Positions 17,171-29,568 of a stretch of DNA of 64,000 nt are shown here, piece after piece. The notes below the pieces were generated by a model that saw nothing but the letters and a program-made list of their open reading frames with translations, made no database searches and had not been told where the DNA came from. This DNA is from Glycomyces niveus (lineage in GTDB: Bacteria; Actinomycetota; Actinomycetes; Mycobacteriales; Micromonosporaceae): positions 1 to 64,000 of the forward strand of contig NZ_JAGFNP010000007.1 of assembly GCF_017592475.1 (NCBI RefSeq), read 5' to 3'. The translations under genes and the position numbers were made by a program. Numbering within the stretch: position 1 is the first letter of the stretch; every line of letters starts with the position of its first letter.

Positions 17171-18556
17171 GTGGCACGAGTAGCGATCATCGGCGGAGGC
17201 CCGGCCGGGTATGAAGCCGCCCTCGTGGCGGCCCAACTCGGCGCCGACGTCACCCTCATCGAGGCCACCGGAGCGGGCGGCGCCTGCGTCCTCTCCGACT
17301 GCGTCCCCTCCAAGACCTTCATCGCCGCCTCCTCCGTCCTCACCGAGATCCACGAATCCTCCGAACTCGGCATCGGCACCAAAGAGGCCACCGCCGACCC
17401 CGCCGCCGTCAACGGCCGCGTCCGCCGCCTCGCCACCCAGCAGTCCGCCGACATCGCCCAGAAACTCGTCAATGCCGGCGTCGACCTCGTCTACGGCCGC
17501 GCCGCACTCCGCGTCGACAAGGGCTACAACTACGTCCACGAACTCCACATCGTCCCCATCGAAGGCGAACCCTACGACACCGAAGCCGACGTCGTCCTCC
17601 TCGCCACCGGCGCCACCCCCCGCACCCTCACCTCCGCCCCCGTCGACGGCGAACGCATCCTCACCTGGCGCCAGCTCTACGACCTCAAAGAACTCCCCGA
17701 ACACCTCATCGTCGTCGGCTCCGGCGTCACCGGCGCCGAATTCGCCTCCGCCTACCTCGCCATGGGCTCAGGCGTCACCCTCATCTCCTCCCGCGACCGC
17801 GTCATGCCCCACGAAGACGCCGAAGCCGCCGAAACCGTCGGCCGCGTCTTCGTCCGCCGCGGCATGGACGTCCGCAACCACTCCCGCGCCGCCGCCGCCC
17901 GCCGCACCGACAACGGCGTCGAAGTCGAACTCGACGACGGCACCGTCATCGAAGGCACCCACGCCCTCATCTGCGTCGGCTCCATCCCCAACTCCGACAA
18001 CCTCGGCCTCCACGCCTACGGCATCACCGTCGACGAGCACGGCTTCATCCCCGTCGACAAGGTCTCCCGCACCAACGTCCCCGGCGTCTACGCCGCCGGC
18101 GACGTCACCGGCGTCCACGCCCTCGCCTCCGTCGCCGCCATGCAGGGCCGCATCGCCATCTGGCACGCCCTCGGCGAAGCCGTCCGCCCCATCAAACTCG
18201 CCCACGTCGCCGCCAACGTCTTCACCGACCCCGAACTCGCCTCCGTCGGCGTCACCCAAGCCGACGTCGACTCCGGCAAAGTGGACTGCCGCGGCGTCCT
18301 CCTCCCCTTCGCGTCCAACCCCCGCGCGAAGATGGTCGACCGCACCGAAGGCTTCGTGAAGCTCTTCGCCTGGAACTCCTCGGGGATCGTCGCCGGCGGC
18401 GTCGTCGTCGGCTCCCGCGCCTCCGAACTCATCACCCCGATCGCGCTGGCCGTGGAGCAGCGGCTCACGGTCGAGCAGGTGGCGCGCACGTTCACGATCT
18501 ACCCGTCGCTGTCGGGCTCGGTGGCCGAGGCCGCGCGCCAGCTCATGGAGTTCTGA
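17171..18556 (+). CDS. lpdA: LpdA-type NAD(P)H-quinone oxidoreductase (flavoprotein disulfide reductase family)
   Basis: A 461-residue FAD protein. GGGPAG (8-13) binds FAD, C39 and C44 form the CxxxxC redox pair in GGACVLSDCVPSKT, VVGSGVTGAEFAS is the NAD(P)H site and AAGDVTG the second FAD motif. In lipoamide dehydrogenases the C-terminal active site reads HPTLSE; here it is YPSLSG, with tyrosine 444 and glycine 449 replacing the His-Glu pair. This argues against lipoamide turnover and fits the mycobacterial LpdA family, which reduces quinones. The GTG at 17171 follows GAAAGG. Codons end almost only in C or A until about 18430 and then switch to G-rich usage. A strong terminator follows. Confidence 0.88.
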   Translation: MARVAIIGGGPAGYEAALVAAQLGADVTLIEATGAGGACVLSDCVPSKTFIAASSVLTEIHESSELGIGTKEATADPAAVNGRVRRLATQQSADIAQKLVNAGVDLVYGRAALRVDKGYNYVHELHIVPIEGEPYDTEADVVLLATGATPRTLTSAPVDGERILTWRQLYDLKELPEHLIVVGSGVTGAEFASAYLAMGSGVTLISSRDRVMPHEDAEAAETVGRVFVRRGMDVRNHSRAAAARRTDNGVEVELDDGTVIEGTHALICVGSIPNSDNLGLHAYGITVDEHGFIPVDKVSRTNVPGVYAAGDVTGVHALASVAAMQGRIAIWHALGEAVRPIKLAHVAANVFTDPELASVGVTQADVDSGKVDCRGVLLPFASNPRAKMVDRTEGFVKLFAWNSSGIVAGGVVVGSRASELITPIALAVEQRLTVEQVARTFTIYPSLSGSVAEAARQLMEF

Positions 18557-18569
18557 CCGCGGACACGGC

Positions 18570-18600
18570 AGCGGCCCGCGGCGTCATGCCGCGGGCCGCT
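18570..18600. terminator. Terminator after lpdA
   Basis: AGCGGCCCGCGGC at 18570-18582 pairs with GCCGCGGGCCGCT at 18588-18600 around GTCAT, followed by TCGTCGTCT. It lies between lpdA and the convergent lectin-like gene and can serve both. Confidence 0.85.
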
Positions 18601-18612
18601 TCGTCGTCTCGG

Positions 18613-19641
18613 TTACTGGAAGGTCTCGACCCGCAGGTGGCGGATGAGGTGGACGTCGGTCTTGCCGCCGGTGGAGGAGGCGAACCCGAACTTGAACGTC
18701 TCGGGCAGGGCCTCGGGCACTTCGGCCTTCAGGACGCGGACCCAGCCGTCGCCGTCCTGGAAGTCGATGTCGACGGTCACGTTCGCGTGGTCGCCCTCGG
18801 GCAGGACCTTGAGCTTGACGAGGCGCTTGGCGTCGTCGAGCGTCGTCCCGCCGAGGCTTTCGGCGAGGTTCGAGCCGTAGATGTCGCCGTCGGGGTAGGT
18901 GCCGACGTGCTCGTCGGTGGCCGTGGTCGCGAGCAGGCAGTAGCCCTCGTGGCCTTGGCCGGGGCCGCGGAGCGCGACGTTGTTGGGCGCCTTGTTGGTC
19001 TCGATCCGCAGATGCGCGGGCGCCTGCCGGCCCTCGGGGCAGCCGTTGCCGCGGCCTTCGGTGTCGCCCGAGAAGTTCCCGTAGACGTCGAGGCCGAGCC
19101 CGAGGTAGCCGCCGTCGATGCCGTCGTTGACGTGGCCGTCGGCGTTGAACTGGGCGTAGCCGAGGCTGCCGCCGTAGGCGCCGGTCTCGGTGAGGTCGGT
19201 GTCGCCGTCGACGAGGAAGAACGCGATGCCGTCGGCGGCGCTGCCGCCGTACTGGTACTGCGCGAAGGTCACCTCGATGCCGTTCTCGGAGGGCAGGGCC
19301 TCGTTGTGGATGACCGCGCCGGTGTCGTAGTTCTCGCCGTCGGTGAGCTGGAGGTACCCGGGGGCCTTGCCGGACTCGGGCACGGGGCCGACCGCCTGGT
19401 CGGAGCAGGAGTCGAAGTCGTTCGCGCCGCCGAGGACGGTGGCCGCCGTCAGGCACGCGTTGAGGGAGTGGAGGTCGGGGTCGGTGACCGCGTCGCCGGT
19501 GAAGCTCTCGGTGACGAGGAGGTCCTTCGCCTCCTCCTTCGCCTTCGCGTCGGCCGCTTCGGCCCCGGCGGCGGCCGGCAGGGCCGCGAGAGCCGCCGCG
19601 AGCATCATCGAACCCGCCCCGAACTTGGCAATGCGTTTCAC
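18613..19641 (-). CDS. Secreted L-type lectin-like protein
   Basis: A 342-residue protein with a signal peptide (basic VKRIAKF, hydrophobic MMLAAALAALPAAAGA, residues 1-27). The mature part has features of L-type (legume-like) lectin domains: GAVIHNEALPSENGIEVTF, ADGIAFFLVDGD, GGSLGYAQFN and YLGLGLDVYGNF, where the aspartates and asparagine resemble the metal and sugar site. Four or more cysteines could form disulfides. It ends with a beta-rich segment. Likely exported and sugar-binding, but ligand unknown. The GTG at 19641 is preceded by AAGGAG. It is monocistronic between two terminators. Confidence 0.78.
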   Translation of the reverse strand: MKRIAKFGAGSMMLAAALAALPAAAGAEAADAKAKEEAKDLLVTESFTGDAVTDPDLHSLNACLTAATVLGGANDFDSCSDQAVGPVPESGKAPGYLQLTDGENYDTGAVIHNEALPSENGIEVTFAQYQYGGSAADGIAFFLVDGDTDLTETGAYGGSLGYAQFNADGHVNDGIDGGYLGLGLDVYGNFSGDTEGRGNGCPEGRQAPAHLRIETNKAPNNVALRGPGQGHEGYCLLATTATDEHVGTYPDGDIYGSNLAESLGGTTLDDAKRLVKLKVLPEGDHANVTVDIDFQDGDGWVRVLKAEVPEALPETFKFGFASSTGGKTDVHLIRHLRVETFQ

Positions 19642-19789
19642 TGGAGCTCCTTCGGTCTGCGCCGCGCGGCACGCCGCGCGAAGTCCGCGGCCCGGCGAAC
19701 CGAGCCGATTACAGAATGAAGCTATATGAACACGAAGAGCGATGAACTTCGTTCGGGCAACTGTGCACTGTCTACAAACCAGTGTCGTC

Positions 19790-19826
19790 GGACGGCCGCC
19801 GCGGCGTATCGCCGCAGCGGCCGTCC
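19790..19826 (-). terminator. Terminator of the ABC exporter genes
   Basis: GGACGGCCGC...GCGGCCGTCC with an inner CGCGGCG/CGCCGC stem forms a long hairpin just after the permease stop on the minus strand. Confidence 0.8.
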
Positions 19827-19838
19827 CGGTTCCCCGGA

Positions 19839-20594
19839 TCAGGCATCCCTGCGGCGCATCGCCAACCAGCCGCCCACGAGCGCCGCCGCCGTCCACAGCA
19901 CCAGGATCCCGATCCCCGTCCACGCCCCGTAATCCCGCCCGAACTGCGGATCGCCCGGCACCGTCATCCGCATGATGACAAGGCCCACCTGGTCCGGGAA
20001 GTACTGCACCACCGGCTTCAGCGCCTCCAGGTTCCCCAGCCCCTGCCCCGACAGGAACAGCACCGGCAGCAGGATCGACAGCGACAGCACCGTGCTCCGC
20101 AGCATCACCGCCAACGCCGCCGTGAACACGCTCAACAGCGTCAAATGGATCCAGCCGCCCAGCAGCGCCTCGATCGTCCACCACTCGGTCAGCGGCGCCG
20201 CCGCGTCACCGAGCATCACGCTCACGACCCCGAACACCGCCAACTCCACCACCAGCGCCGCCACCGCTACGGTCACCCCGACCGCCGTCATCTTCGCCGC
20301 GAAGAACCGGCCCCGCGACGGCACCGCCGCCAGCGACGCCCGGATCGTCCCCGTCGAGAACTCCGCACCCGCCACCGACACCGCGAACGTCACCAGCACC
20401 AGCTGCGCTGTCAGCAGCCCGAAGAACACCGGCAGCAGCGCATCCGACTCCGGACCGCCCGCACTGAACCCCCTCGCGATCACCCACGACAGCCCGAGCG
20501 CCACGAACGCGAACAGCCCCAACGTCACCGCCGTCGACCGCACCGAACGGATCTTCACCCACTCCGCGGACGCCGCCCGCACGAAACCCGTCAT
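19839..20594 (-). CDS. ABC-2 type transporter permease
   Basis: A 251-residue membrane protein with about six hydrophobic segments and the arrangement of ABC-2 family permeases: an N-terminal amphipathic start (AASAEWVKIRSVRST), then paired helices and a final segment before MRRRDA. Its start overlaps the stop of the ATPase gene by 4 nt (20591-20594), so both are made together. Such pairs export peptides, lipids or drugs, or serve bacteriocin self-protection. The divergent histidine kinase and response regulator nearby suggest that the exporter is controlled by an external signal, as in bacterial cell-envelope stress modules; that link is inference. Confidence 0.85.
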   Translation of the reverse strand: MTGFVRAASAEWVKIRSVRSTAVTLGLFAFVALGLSWVIARGFSAGGPESDALLPVFFGLLTAQLVLVTFAVSVAGAEFSTGTIRASLAAVPSRGRFFAAKMTAVGVTVAVAALVVELAVFGVVSVMLGDAAAPLTEWWTIEALLGGWIHLTLLSVFTAALAVMLRSTVLSLSILLPVLFLSGQGLGNLEALKPVVQYFPDQVGLVIMRMTVPGDPQFGRDYGAWTGIGILVLWTAAALVGGWLAMRRRDA

Positions 20595-21337
20595 CGCGCG
20601 CCCCCCGACCGGAACTCCACCGACGCACCCGTCAACCGCATGAACGCCTCCTCCAGGCTCGCCCCGCCGCCGTCCGCGCCCGCATGGGCCGCGATGAAAT
20701 CCTCAGTGGACGTATCCGCCAGCAGCCGGCCGCGCCCGATCACCACCAGGTGCTCCGCCGTCAACGCCATCTCCGACATGAGATGACTCGACACCAGCAC
20801 CGTCCGCCCCTCCGCCGCGAGACCCTTCATCAGATGCCGGATCCACACCACCCCTTCGGGATCGAGACCGTTCACAGGCTCGTCCAGAATGAGCACCCCC
20901 GGATCCCCGAGCAGCGCCGCCGCCACACCCAGCCGCTGCTTCATCCCCAGCGACAGCGTCTTAGCGCGCTTGCGCGCCGCCCCGGCCATCCCCGTGGCCT
21001 CCAGCACCTCCCCGACCCGCCGCTCGCCGATCCCGTTCGTGCGCGCCAGCCACCGCAGGTGCTCCCGGACGCTCCGCGTCGGATGCAGGTCCCCGGCGTC
21101 CAAGAGCGCCCCGACCGCCGTCAGCGGCCGCTCCAAAGACGTATACGGACGCCCGTTCACCACCGCGGACCCGGCCGACGGCCGGTCCAAGCCGAGGATC
21201 AACCGGATCGTCGTGGACTTCCCCGCCCCGTTCGGCCCCAGGAAACCGGTCACGCGCCCCGGCTCCACCGCGAACGACAGGTCGTCGACGGCCGTGCCGC
21301 CCCGATACCGCTTCGTCAAATGCTGTACTTCGATCAC
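20591..21337 (-). CDS. ABC transporter ATP-binding protein
   Basis: A 248-residue ATPase with Walker A GPNGAGKST, a signature-like LSLGMKQR, Walker B GVLILDEP and the H-loop LVSSHLM. It pairs with the permease whose start overlaps its stop. The sequence resembles BcrA/NatA-type exporters. GTG start at 21337; on the minus strand TACGGT lies 6 nt before it, so the transcript is probably leaderless. Divergent from the histidine kinase gene, with about 100 nt between. Confidence 0.88.
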   Translation of the reverse strand: MIEVQHLTKRYRGGTAVDDLSFAVEPGRVTGFLGPNGAGKSTTIRLILGLDRPSAGSAVVNGRPYTSLERPLTAVGALLDAGDLHPTRSVREHLRWLARTNGIGERRVGEVLEATGMAGAARKRAKTLSLGMKQRLGVAAALLGDPGVLILDEPVNGLDPEGVVWIRHLMKGLAAEGRTVLVSSHLMSEMALTAEHLVVIGRGRLLADTSTEDFIAAHAGADGGGASLEEAFMRLTGASVEFRSGGAR

Positions 21338-21343
21338 ATTGCC

Positions 21344-21349
21344 ACCGTA
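21344..21349 (-). promoter_or_regulatory. Probable -10 element for the leaderless ABC ATPase gene
   Basis: On the minus strand TACGGT lies 6 nt before the GTG at 21337. Confidence 0.45.
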
Positions 21350-21433
21350 GGAATCCCGGCCCCGCGCCGACAGTCGCCGAACGTCGCCGAAACCCGAGAC
21401 GAAAGTGAACGCCGCCCACCCCGACCCGATGCG

Positions 21434-21439
21434 TACCCT
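21434..21439 (+). promoter_or_regulatory. Probable -10 element for the leaderless histidine kinase gene
   Basis: TACCCT ends 6 nt before the ATG at 21446, again leaving no room for a ribosome binding site. Confidence 0.45.
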
Positions 21440-21445
21440 GACGGT

Positions 21446-22312
21446 ATGAGAGGACTCCTCGGCGCCATCGCGATCGTGCTCGCCGAGTTCGCGCTGCTCG
21501 CCCTCCTGCCCGCCGGACCCCTCCCCGCCGGCATCCTCGCCATCCTCGCCGCCGCCGTCATCGTCGCCCTCTGGCAGGTCTACCGCCGCTCCCTCCGCGA
21601 ACAGGAAGTCGCCGTCGAACGCGAACGCCTCCGCCTCGCCCGCGACATGCACGACCGCATCGGCCGCCGCCTCGGCCTCGCCGCCGTCCAAGTCGCCGCC
21701 CTCGAGGTCCGCGAAACCGACCCCGCCCGCCGCGCCGAGACCCGACAGGTCGGCGACACCGTCCGCGCCGCCGTCGACGACCTCCACGGCCTCGTCGCCC
21801 TCCTCCGCACCGGCGCCGACACCGCGACCGCCTTCGACCCCGCCGCCGCAGCGACCATCGCCGCCGCCTTCATGGAAGCCGGCGTCCCCGTCGAACTCCA
21901 CCACCGGGGACAACCCGGCCCCCTCCCCGCCACCGCCGCCCGCGCCGCCTACGCCGTCCTCGAAGAAGGCCTTGCCAACGCCGCCAAACACGCCCCCGGC
22001 GCCCCCGTCACGGCCACCGTCACCTGGGAGACCGACGCCCTCCTCATCGCCGTCGAAAACCCCCTCACCGCACCGCCCCCCGACCTCCCCGGCGGCCACG
22101 GCCTCACCGGCCTCCGCGAACGCGTCGACGCCGCCGGCGGCCTCCTCGACCACCGCGCCGACGCCACCCGCTTCCGCCTCAACGCCATGCTGCCCCTCCC
22201 CGCCGCCCGCCCCCCGCTCACCCGCGCCGCCCGCGCCGCCGCCGTCGGCACCGTCGTCCTCCTCCTCGTGCTGCTCCCGCTCACCTCCATCGCCGGGGTG
22301 CGGGCCGGATGA
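21446..22312 (+). CDS. Sensor histidine kinase (HisKA_3 / NarL-type two-component system)
   Basis: A 288-residue kinase. Two hydrophobic segments (about 4-22 and 26-46) anchor the N terminus, with almost no external loop. The phosphoacceptor H69 lies in RDMHDRIGRRLG and the ATPase domain shows EEGLANAAKHAPG and GGHGLTGLRERV. A further hydrophobic segment at about 263-285 follows the ATPase domain, which is unusual. With so little extracellular sequence it probably senses within the membrane or through the neighbouring ABC exporter. The gene overlaps the response regulator by 4 nt (ATGA at 22309-22312). Codons end nearly always in C or A. Confidence 0.88.
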   Translation: MRGLLGAIAIVLAEFALLALLPAGPLPAGILAILAAAVIVALWQVYRRSLREQEVAVERERLRLARDMHDRIGRRLGLAAVQVAALEVRETDPARRAETRQVGDTVRAAVDDLHGLVALLRTGADTATAFDPAAAATIAAAFMEAGVPVELHHRGQPGPLPATAARAAYAVLEEGLANAAKHAPGAPVTATVTWETDALLIAVENPLTAPPPDLPGGHGLTGLRERVDAAGGLLDHRADATRFRLNAMLPLPAARPPLTRAARAAAVGTVVLLLVLLPLTSIAGVRAG

Positions 22313-22959
22313 CGCGCGTCGTGATCGCCGACGACGAACCCCTCGTCGTCGAAGGCGTCCGCACCGTCCTCGAAGCGGCCGGCATCACCATCGCCGCGAC
22401 CGCCTACAATGGACACGAAGCGCTGGCCGCGATCGAACAGGCCCGGCCCGAGGTGGCGCTGCTGGACCTGCACATGCCCGGCCTCGGCGGCCTCGCGGTG
22501 GCCGCGCGATTGGGGGAGGCGTCGCCGGGGACGCGGGCGCTGGTGCTCACTTCCTTCGGGGACCAGGAGAACGTGCTCGCCGCCGTGGAGCAGGGCGCGG
22601 CCGGGTTCGTGCTGAAGACTTGCGCGCCAGAGGAACTGGTCGCGGCCGTGAGAGCGGTGGCGGCGGGTGAGGCGTACCTGTCCCCGGTCGTGACCCGCAT
22701 GGTCCTGGGCCTGGTCGCCCCGGAGTCGGCGCCGCGGCGGCGCGACGCGGTGGAACGCGTGGCCCGGCTGGCCGCCCGCGAGCGCGAAGTCCTGGAAGCG
22801 GTCGCGGAAGGGCTGTCGAACGCCGAGATCGCGCGCCGGGTCCACATGAGCGAAGCGTCGGTGAAGACCTATGTCAGCCGGGTCCTCGCAAAGCTCGACT
22901 GCACCAACCGAGTCCAGGCGGCGATGCTGGCCAGGGACGCTGGAAGCACAGGACGCTGA
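22309..22959 (+). CDS. LuxR/NarL-family response regulator
   Basis: A 216-residue regulator with a receiver domain (D8, D9, phosphoacceptor D53 in LLDLHMPG, T/S and K in VLTSFG and VLKT) and a C-terminal LuxR-type helix-turn-helix (about 150-210: LAAREREVLEAVAEGLSNAEIARRVHMS in part). It is co-translated with the kinase. The likely target is the divergent ABC exporter. Codon usage changes abruptly about 110 nt into the gene, from C/A-ending to G-rich, and stays G-rich to the end. Confidence 0.92.
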   Translation: MTRVVIADDEPLVVEGVRTVLEAAGITIAATAYNGHEALAAIEQARPEVALLDLHMPGLGGLAVAARLGEASPGTRALVLTSFGDQENVLAAVEQGAAGFVLKTCAPEELVAAVRAVAAGEAYLSPVVTRMVLGLVAPESAPRRRDAVERVARLAAREREVLEAVAEGLSNAEIARRVHMSEASVKTYVSRVLAKLDCTNRVQAAMLARDAGSTGR

Positions 22960-22978
22960 CCCCACCGTGGCGGAAAAG

Positions 22979-23006
22979 TTATCCACAGGCCTAAAAGTTA
23001 TCCACA
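22979..23006 (+). promoter_or_regulatory. Two perfect DnaA boxes in tandem
   Basis: TTATCCACA occurs at 22979-22987 and 22998-23006, each within AAAAGTTATCCACAGGC, 19 nt apart in the same orientation. They lie in the gap between the convergent response regulator and guaB1-like genes, downstream of both, so a role in transcription initiation is unlikely. DnaA titration or another chromosome function is possible. A second pair is at 53422-53576. Confidence 0.65.
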
Positions 23007-23158
23007 GGCAGAAAACAGTCCTTGCCACCCAGCACCGGACCTGTGATCGTTAATAGCAAAAACGGCTGCTTCGCCGGTGGAGGTGGAAGTGCGGAGTGGC
23101 GAACCGGTCCCGGCAGGACTGGCGGCGAAGTGGGAACCCCGGGGGCCGCCCCCGAAGA

Positions 23159-23249
23159 CCGCGCGGGAGTGCACTCCCGCGCGGCTCCTGCCAGAACACC
23201 TCGCGAGGTGAAAAGCGCGGGCGCGTCGGCGACCAGCCGACGCGCCCGC
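23159..23249. terminator. Three stacked perfect palindromes between convergent genes
   Basis: A 26-nt perfect palindrome (CCGCGCGGGAGTG and its complement, 23159-23184), a 14-nt palindrome CACCTCGCGAGGTG (23197-23210) and a 14-bp stem with 5-nt loop (23217-23249). The last is adjacent to the guaB1-like stop and is its probable terminator; the others may end the response-regulator transcript. Confidence 0.7.
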
Positions 23250-23269
23250 ACCAAGAGGCCTTGCGGCGC

Positions 23270-26631
<3,362 letters not shown>

Positions 26632-26638
26632 GTTCCGC

Positions 26639-26644
26639 AGTGTA
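26639..26644 (-). promoter_or_regulatory. Probable -10 element for the leaderless carboxylase gene
   Basis: On the minus strand TACACT lies 7 nt before the GTG at 26631. Confidence 0.5.
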
Positions 26645-26806
26645 ATGGCCGCATATCCGAGAGCGGGGCGACGCCGTCATCAGAAGAGCGGACGAAACGA
26701 TATAAACGGCACAAGTTTTGGAGGGTCTCCATAAGGAGGGTTGTGGATTTTTTCGGGTGATCTCCTAAACGGCCGTTCAGGTGTGGCGCAGTCCGGCCTG
26801 TCGCGG

Positions 26807-27508
26807 TCAGCCGTCGCGGGCCTCGGAGGAGCCGATTCCTTCGATCATGGCCTGGCGTTCGCGGGCGTGGTCGACGAACCGGTCGCCCTTGATGGCCTCC
26901 CGCCAGTAGGCGGCGTGCTCGGCGTCGAGGTCGGGGCCGAGCACGAGGTCGCCGGACTCGATGCGGCCCGCGGTCTCCTCGCACCACTCGGCGTCGGTGA
27001 TCCACAGGTCGATCTGGCGCTTCATCATCGCGCGGGCGTGCGCGGGCACGAAGGACCCCTCGTCGCCGGGCACGAACTCGGGGGTGGTGGCCGCGAGCAG
27101 CGCGGTGACCTGCTCGACGCGGGAGAAGAGGACGTCGGCCCGCTGGCGCAGCAGCGCGATGTTCTCGGCCTGGGTGAGCACCTGCGCGAAGGACCACGCG
27201 GTGCTGAACGGGTCCTCGCCGGCCTCGACGTCCCACAGCTTCTCGCGCAGGGTCCGCTGGAACTCCGCCTCGCCCCGGGCGGTGATGGAGTACGTGGTCC
27301 GGGCCGGGCGCGCGTCGACCGACTCGGTGGACACGACCTCGATCATGCCGTCCGCGGTGAGCTTCTTGAGCGCGTGGTAGATCGAGCCCGCGCCGATCTC
27401 GGGCTTGCCGGGCATCCGCCACGTGTCCAGCTCCCGACGCACCAGGTAGCCGTGGACGGGACCGAGCCACCGGACGAGGCCGAGGACGAGAAGACGCGTA
27501 CTCCACAT
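26807..27508 (-). CDS. PadR family transcriptional regulator
   Basis: A 233-residue regulator. The N-terminal winged helix (residues 4-85) has the PadR hallmarks LLVLGLVRWLGPVHGYLVRREL, GAGSIYHALKKLTADGMIEVV and TYSITARGEAEF. A C-terminal helical domain (about 100-215) mediates dimerisation in this family. PadR proteins repress neighbouring genes and are released by small aromatic or drug-like ligands. It is divergent from a DrrAB-type ABC exporter, so it very probably controls that exporter and itself through the shared 130-nt region. The ATG at 27508 is chosen; it has a TATAAT element 9 nt upstream and a very short leader. Confidence 0.9.
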   Translation of the reverse strand: MWSTRLLVLGLVRWLGPVHGYLVRRELDTWRMPGKPEIGAGSIYHALKKLTADGMIEVVSTESVDARPARTTYSITARGEAEFQRTLREKLWDVEAGEDPFSTAWSFAQVLTQAENIALLRQRADVLFSRVEQVTALLAATTPEFVPGDEGSFVPAHARAMMKRQIDLWITDAEWCEETAGRIESGDLVLGPDLDAEHAAYWREAIKGDRFVDHARERQAMIEGIGSSEARDG

Positions 27509-27517
27509 GCCCGCAAT

Positions 27518-27592
27518 ATTATACCTTTGACTAATCTCACGGACTCGCTTATACCTGGTTGTGCCCTCCGCTACCCCATGGTTATAGTCAAA
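27518..27592. promoter_or_regulatory. Divergent promoter/operator of the PadR regulator and ABC exporter
   Basis: For the exporter, TTGACT (27527-27532) and TATACC (27550-27555) are separated by exactly 17 nt. For the regulator, TATAAT reads on the minus strand at 27518-27523. TTTGACTA at 27526-27533 and TAGTCAAA at 27585-27592 are perfect inverted copies, and TTATACCT occurs twice (27519-27526, 27549-27556). These are good candidates for PadR binding sites overlapping both promoters. Confidence 0.65.
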
Positions 27593-27639
27593 CTTGAACA
27601 AGGAAATAGGACTACCGTTCAACTACCCGTGAGGAACCC

Positions 27640-28608
<969 letters not shown>

Positions 28609-28609
28609 C

Positions 28610-29371
28610 ATGAAGGCATTCCGCGACACCTGGCTCGTCTACGCGAGGGCCATGACGCTCAATCTGAAGCAACCGGTGTGGCTGGTGGTCATGCTGATCC
28701 AGCCGCTGTACTTCCTGATCTTCTTCGCCCCGCTGCTCAACGGCCTCGACGGCGCGCCCGGTTTCGAAGCGGGCGCCATGGAGACGTTCGTGCCCGGCCT
28801 CATCATCATGATGGCCCTGTTCGGCTCCACGTTCGTCGGCTTCGGCCTCATCGCCGAGCTGCGCGCGGGCGTCATCGAGCGGATGCGGGTCACCCCGGTC
28901 AGCCGCGCCGCGCTCCTCATCGGACGCACCCTCGCCACGGTCACGACCACGCTCATCCAGGCGCTCCTCCTGGTCGTCCTGGCCGCGCCGATCGGCGGCC
29001 TGACGATCTACTGGCCGGGCGTGTTCCTCATGTTCGGGATCATCATCCTGACCTCGTTCATGCTCGGCGCGCTCTCGTACGGGGTCGCGATCGTCCTCAA
29101 GAGCGAGGACACGCTCGCGCCGGTCCTCAACACGTTCGTCCAGCCGATCATGCTGCTGTCGGGCATCATGCTGCCGATGGCGCTGGCCCCGGCCTGGCTG
29201 CAGAGCGTGGCCGACTTCAACCCGTTCTACTACGCGGTCGAGGCCGCCCGCTCCCTGTTCGAAGGGGACATGGGCGCCAACGCCATCTGGCAGGCCGCGG
29301 CCTACATCGGCGCGCTCGCGGTCCTGCTCGTGTGGTGGGCCACGCGCAAGTTCGCACGCGCGGTCGCCTAG
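28610..29371 (+). CDS. DrrB-like ABC exporter permease
   Basis: A 253-residue ABC-2 permease with six hydrophobic segments and typical DrrB stretches: RPLYFLIFFAP-like (QPLYFLIFFAPLL), ELRAGVIERMRVTPVSRAALLIGR and QPIMLLSGIMLPM, ending with NPFYYAVEAARSLF and a last helix. It forms the membrane part of the exporter with the preceding ATPase. Substrate unknown; drug efflux or lipid export are the common roles. The ribosome binding site GAGAGGAG lies within the end of the ATPase gene. Confidence 0.9.
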   Translation: MKAFRDTWLVYARAMTLNLKQPVWLVVMLIQPLYFLIFFAPLLNGLDGAPGFEAGAMETFVPGLIIMMALFGSTFVGFGLIAELRAGVIERMRVTPVSRAALLIGRTLATVTTTLIQALLLVVLAAPIGGLTIYWPGVFLMFGIIILTSFMLGALSYGVAIVLKSEDTLAPVLNTFVQPIMLLSGIMLPMALAPAWLQSVADFNPFYYAVEAARSLFEGDMGANAIWQAAAYIGALAVLLVWWATRKFARAVA

Positions 29372-29409
29372 ACCGATCCGCTAGGGCCCCAAGGAAACCG
29401 GGAACCGAA

Positions 29410-29447
29410 ACGCCGCCGCTGGCCAACAGGCCCGCGGCGGCGGTGTT
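29410..29447. terminator. Terminator between the exporter and the sugar dehydrogenase gene
   Basis: CGCCGCCGC and GCGGCGGCG enclose a TGGCC/GGCC inner pairing. The following 120 nt up to the convergent stop at 29569 also contain GGGGG/CCCCC pairings but no gene. Confidence 0.7.
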
Positions 29448-29568
29448 CACGCTTTCGGGTGACACTTTTCCTTACGACGGTAAGAACGGGGGTTTCTTGT
29501 CGGACCCCCGCGAAACAATTGAGCAGGGGACGCCCCCCTGGGAGGGCGGGGGACTGCCCGGAGGCGGG

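Noticed and set aside
22979..23006. A chromosomal replication origin
   Set aside because: There are only two boxes, no dnaA, dnaN or gyr genes, and no AT-rich unwinding region.
26632..26806. A tRNA or small RNA gene in the gap before the PadR gene
   Set aside because: No cloverleaf arms or conserved tRNA bases could be found.
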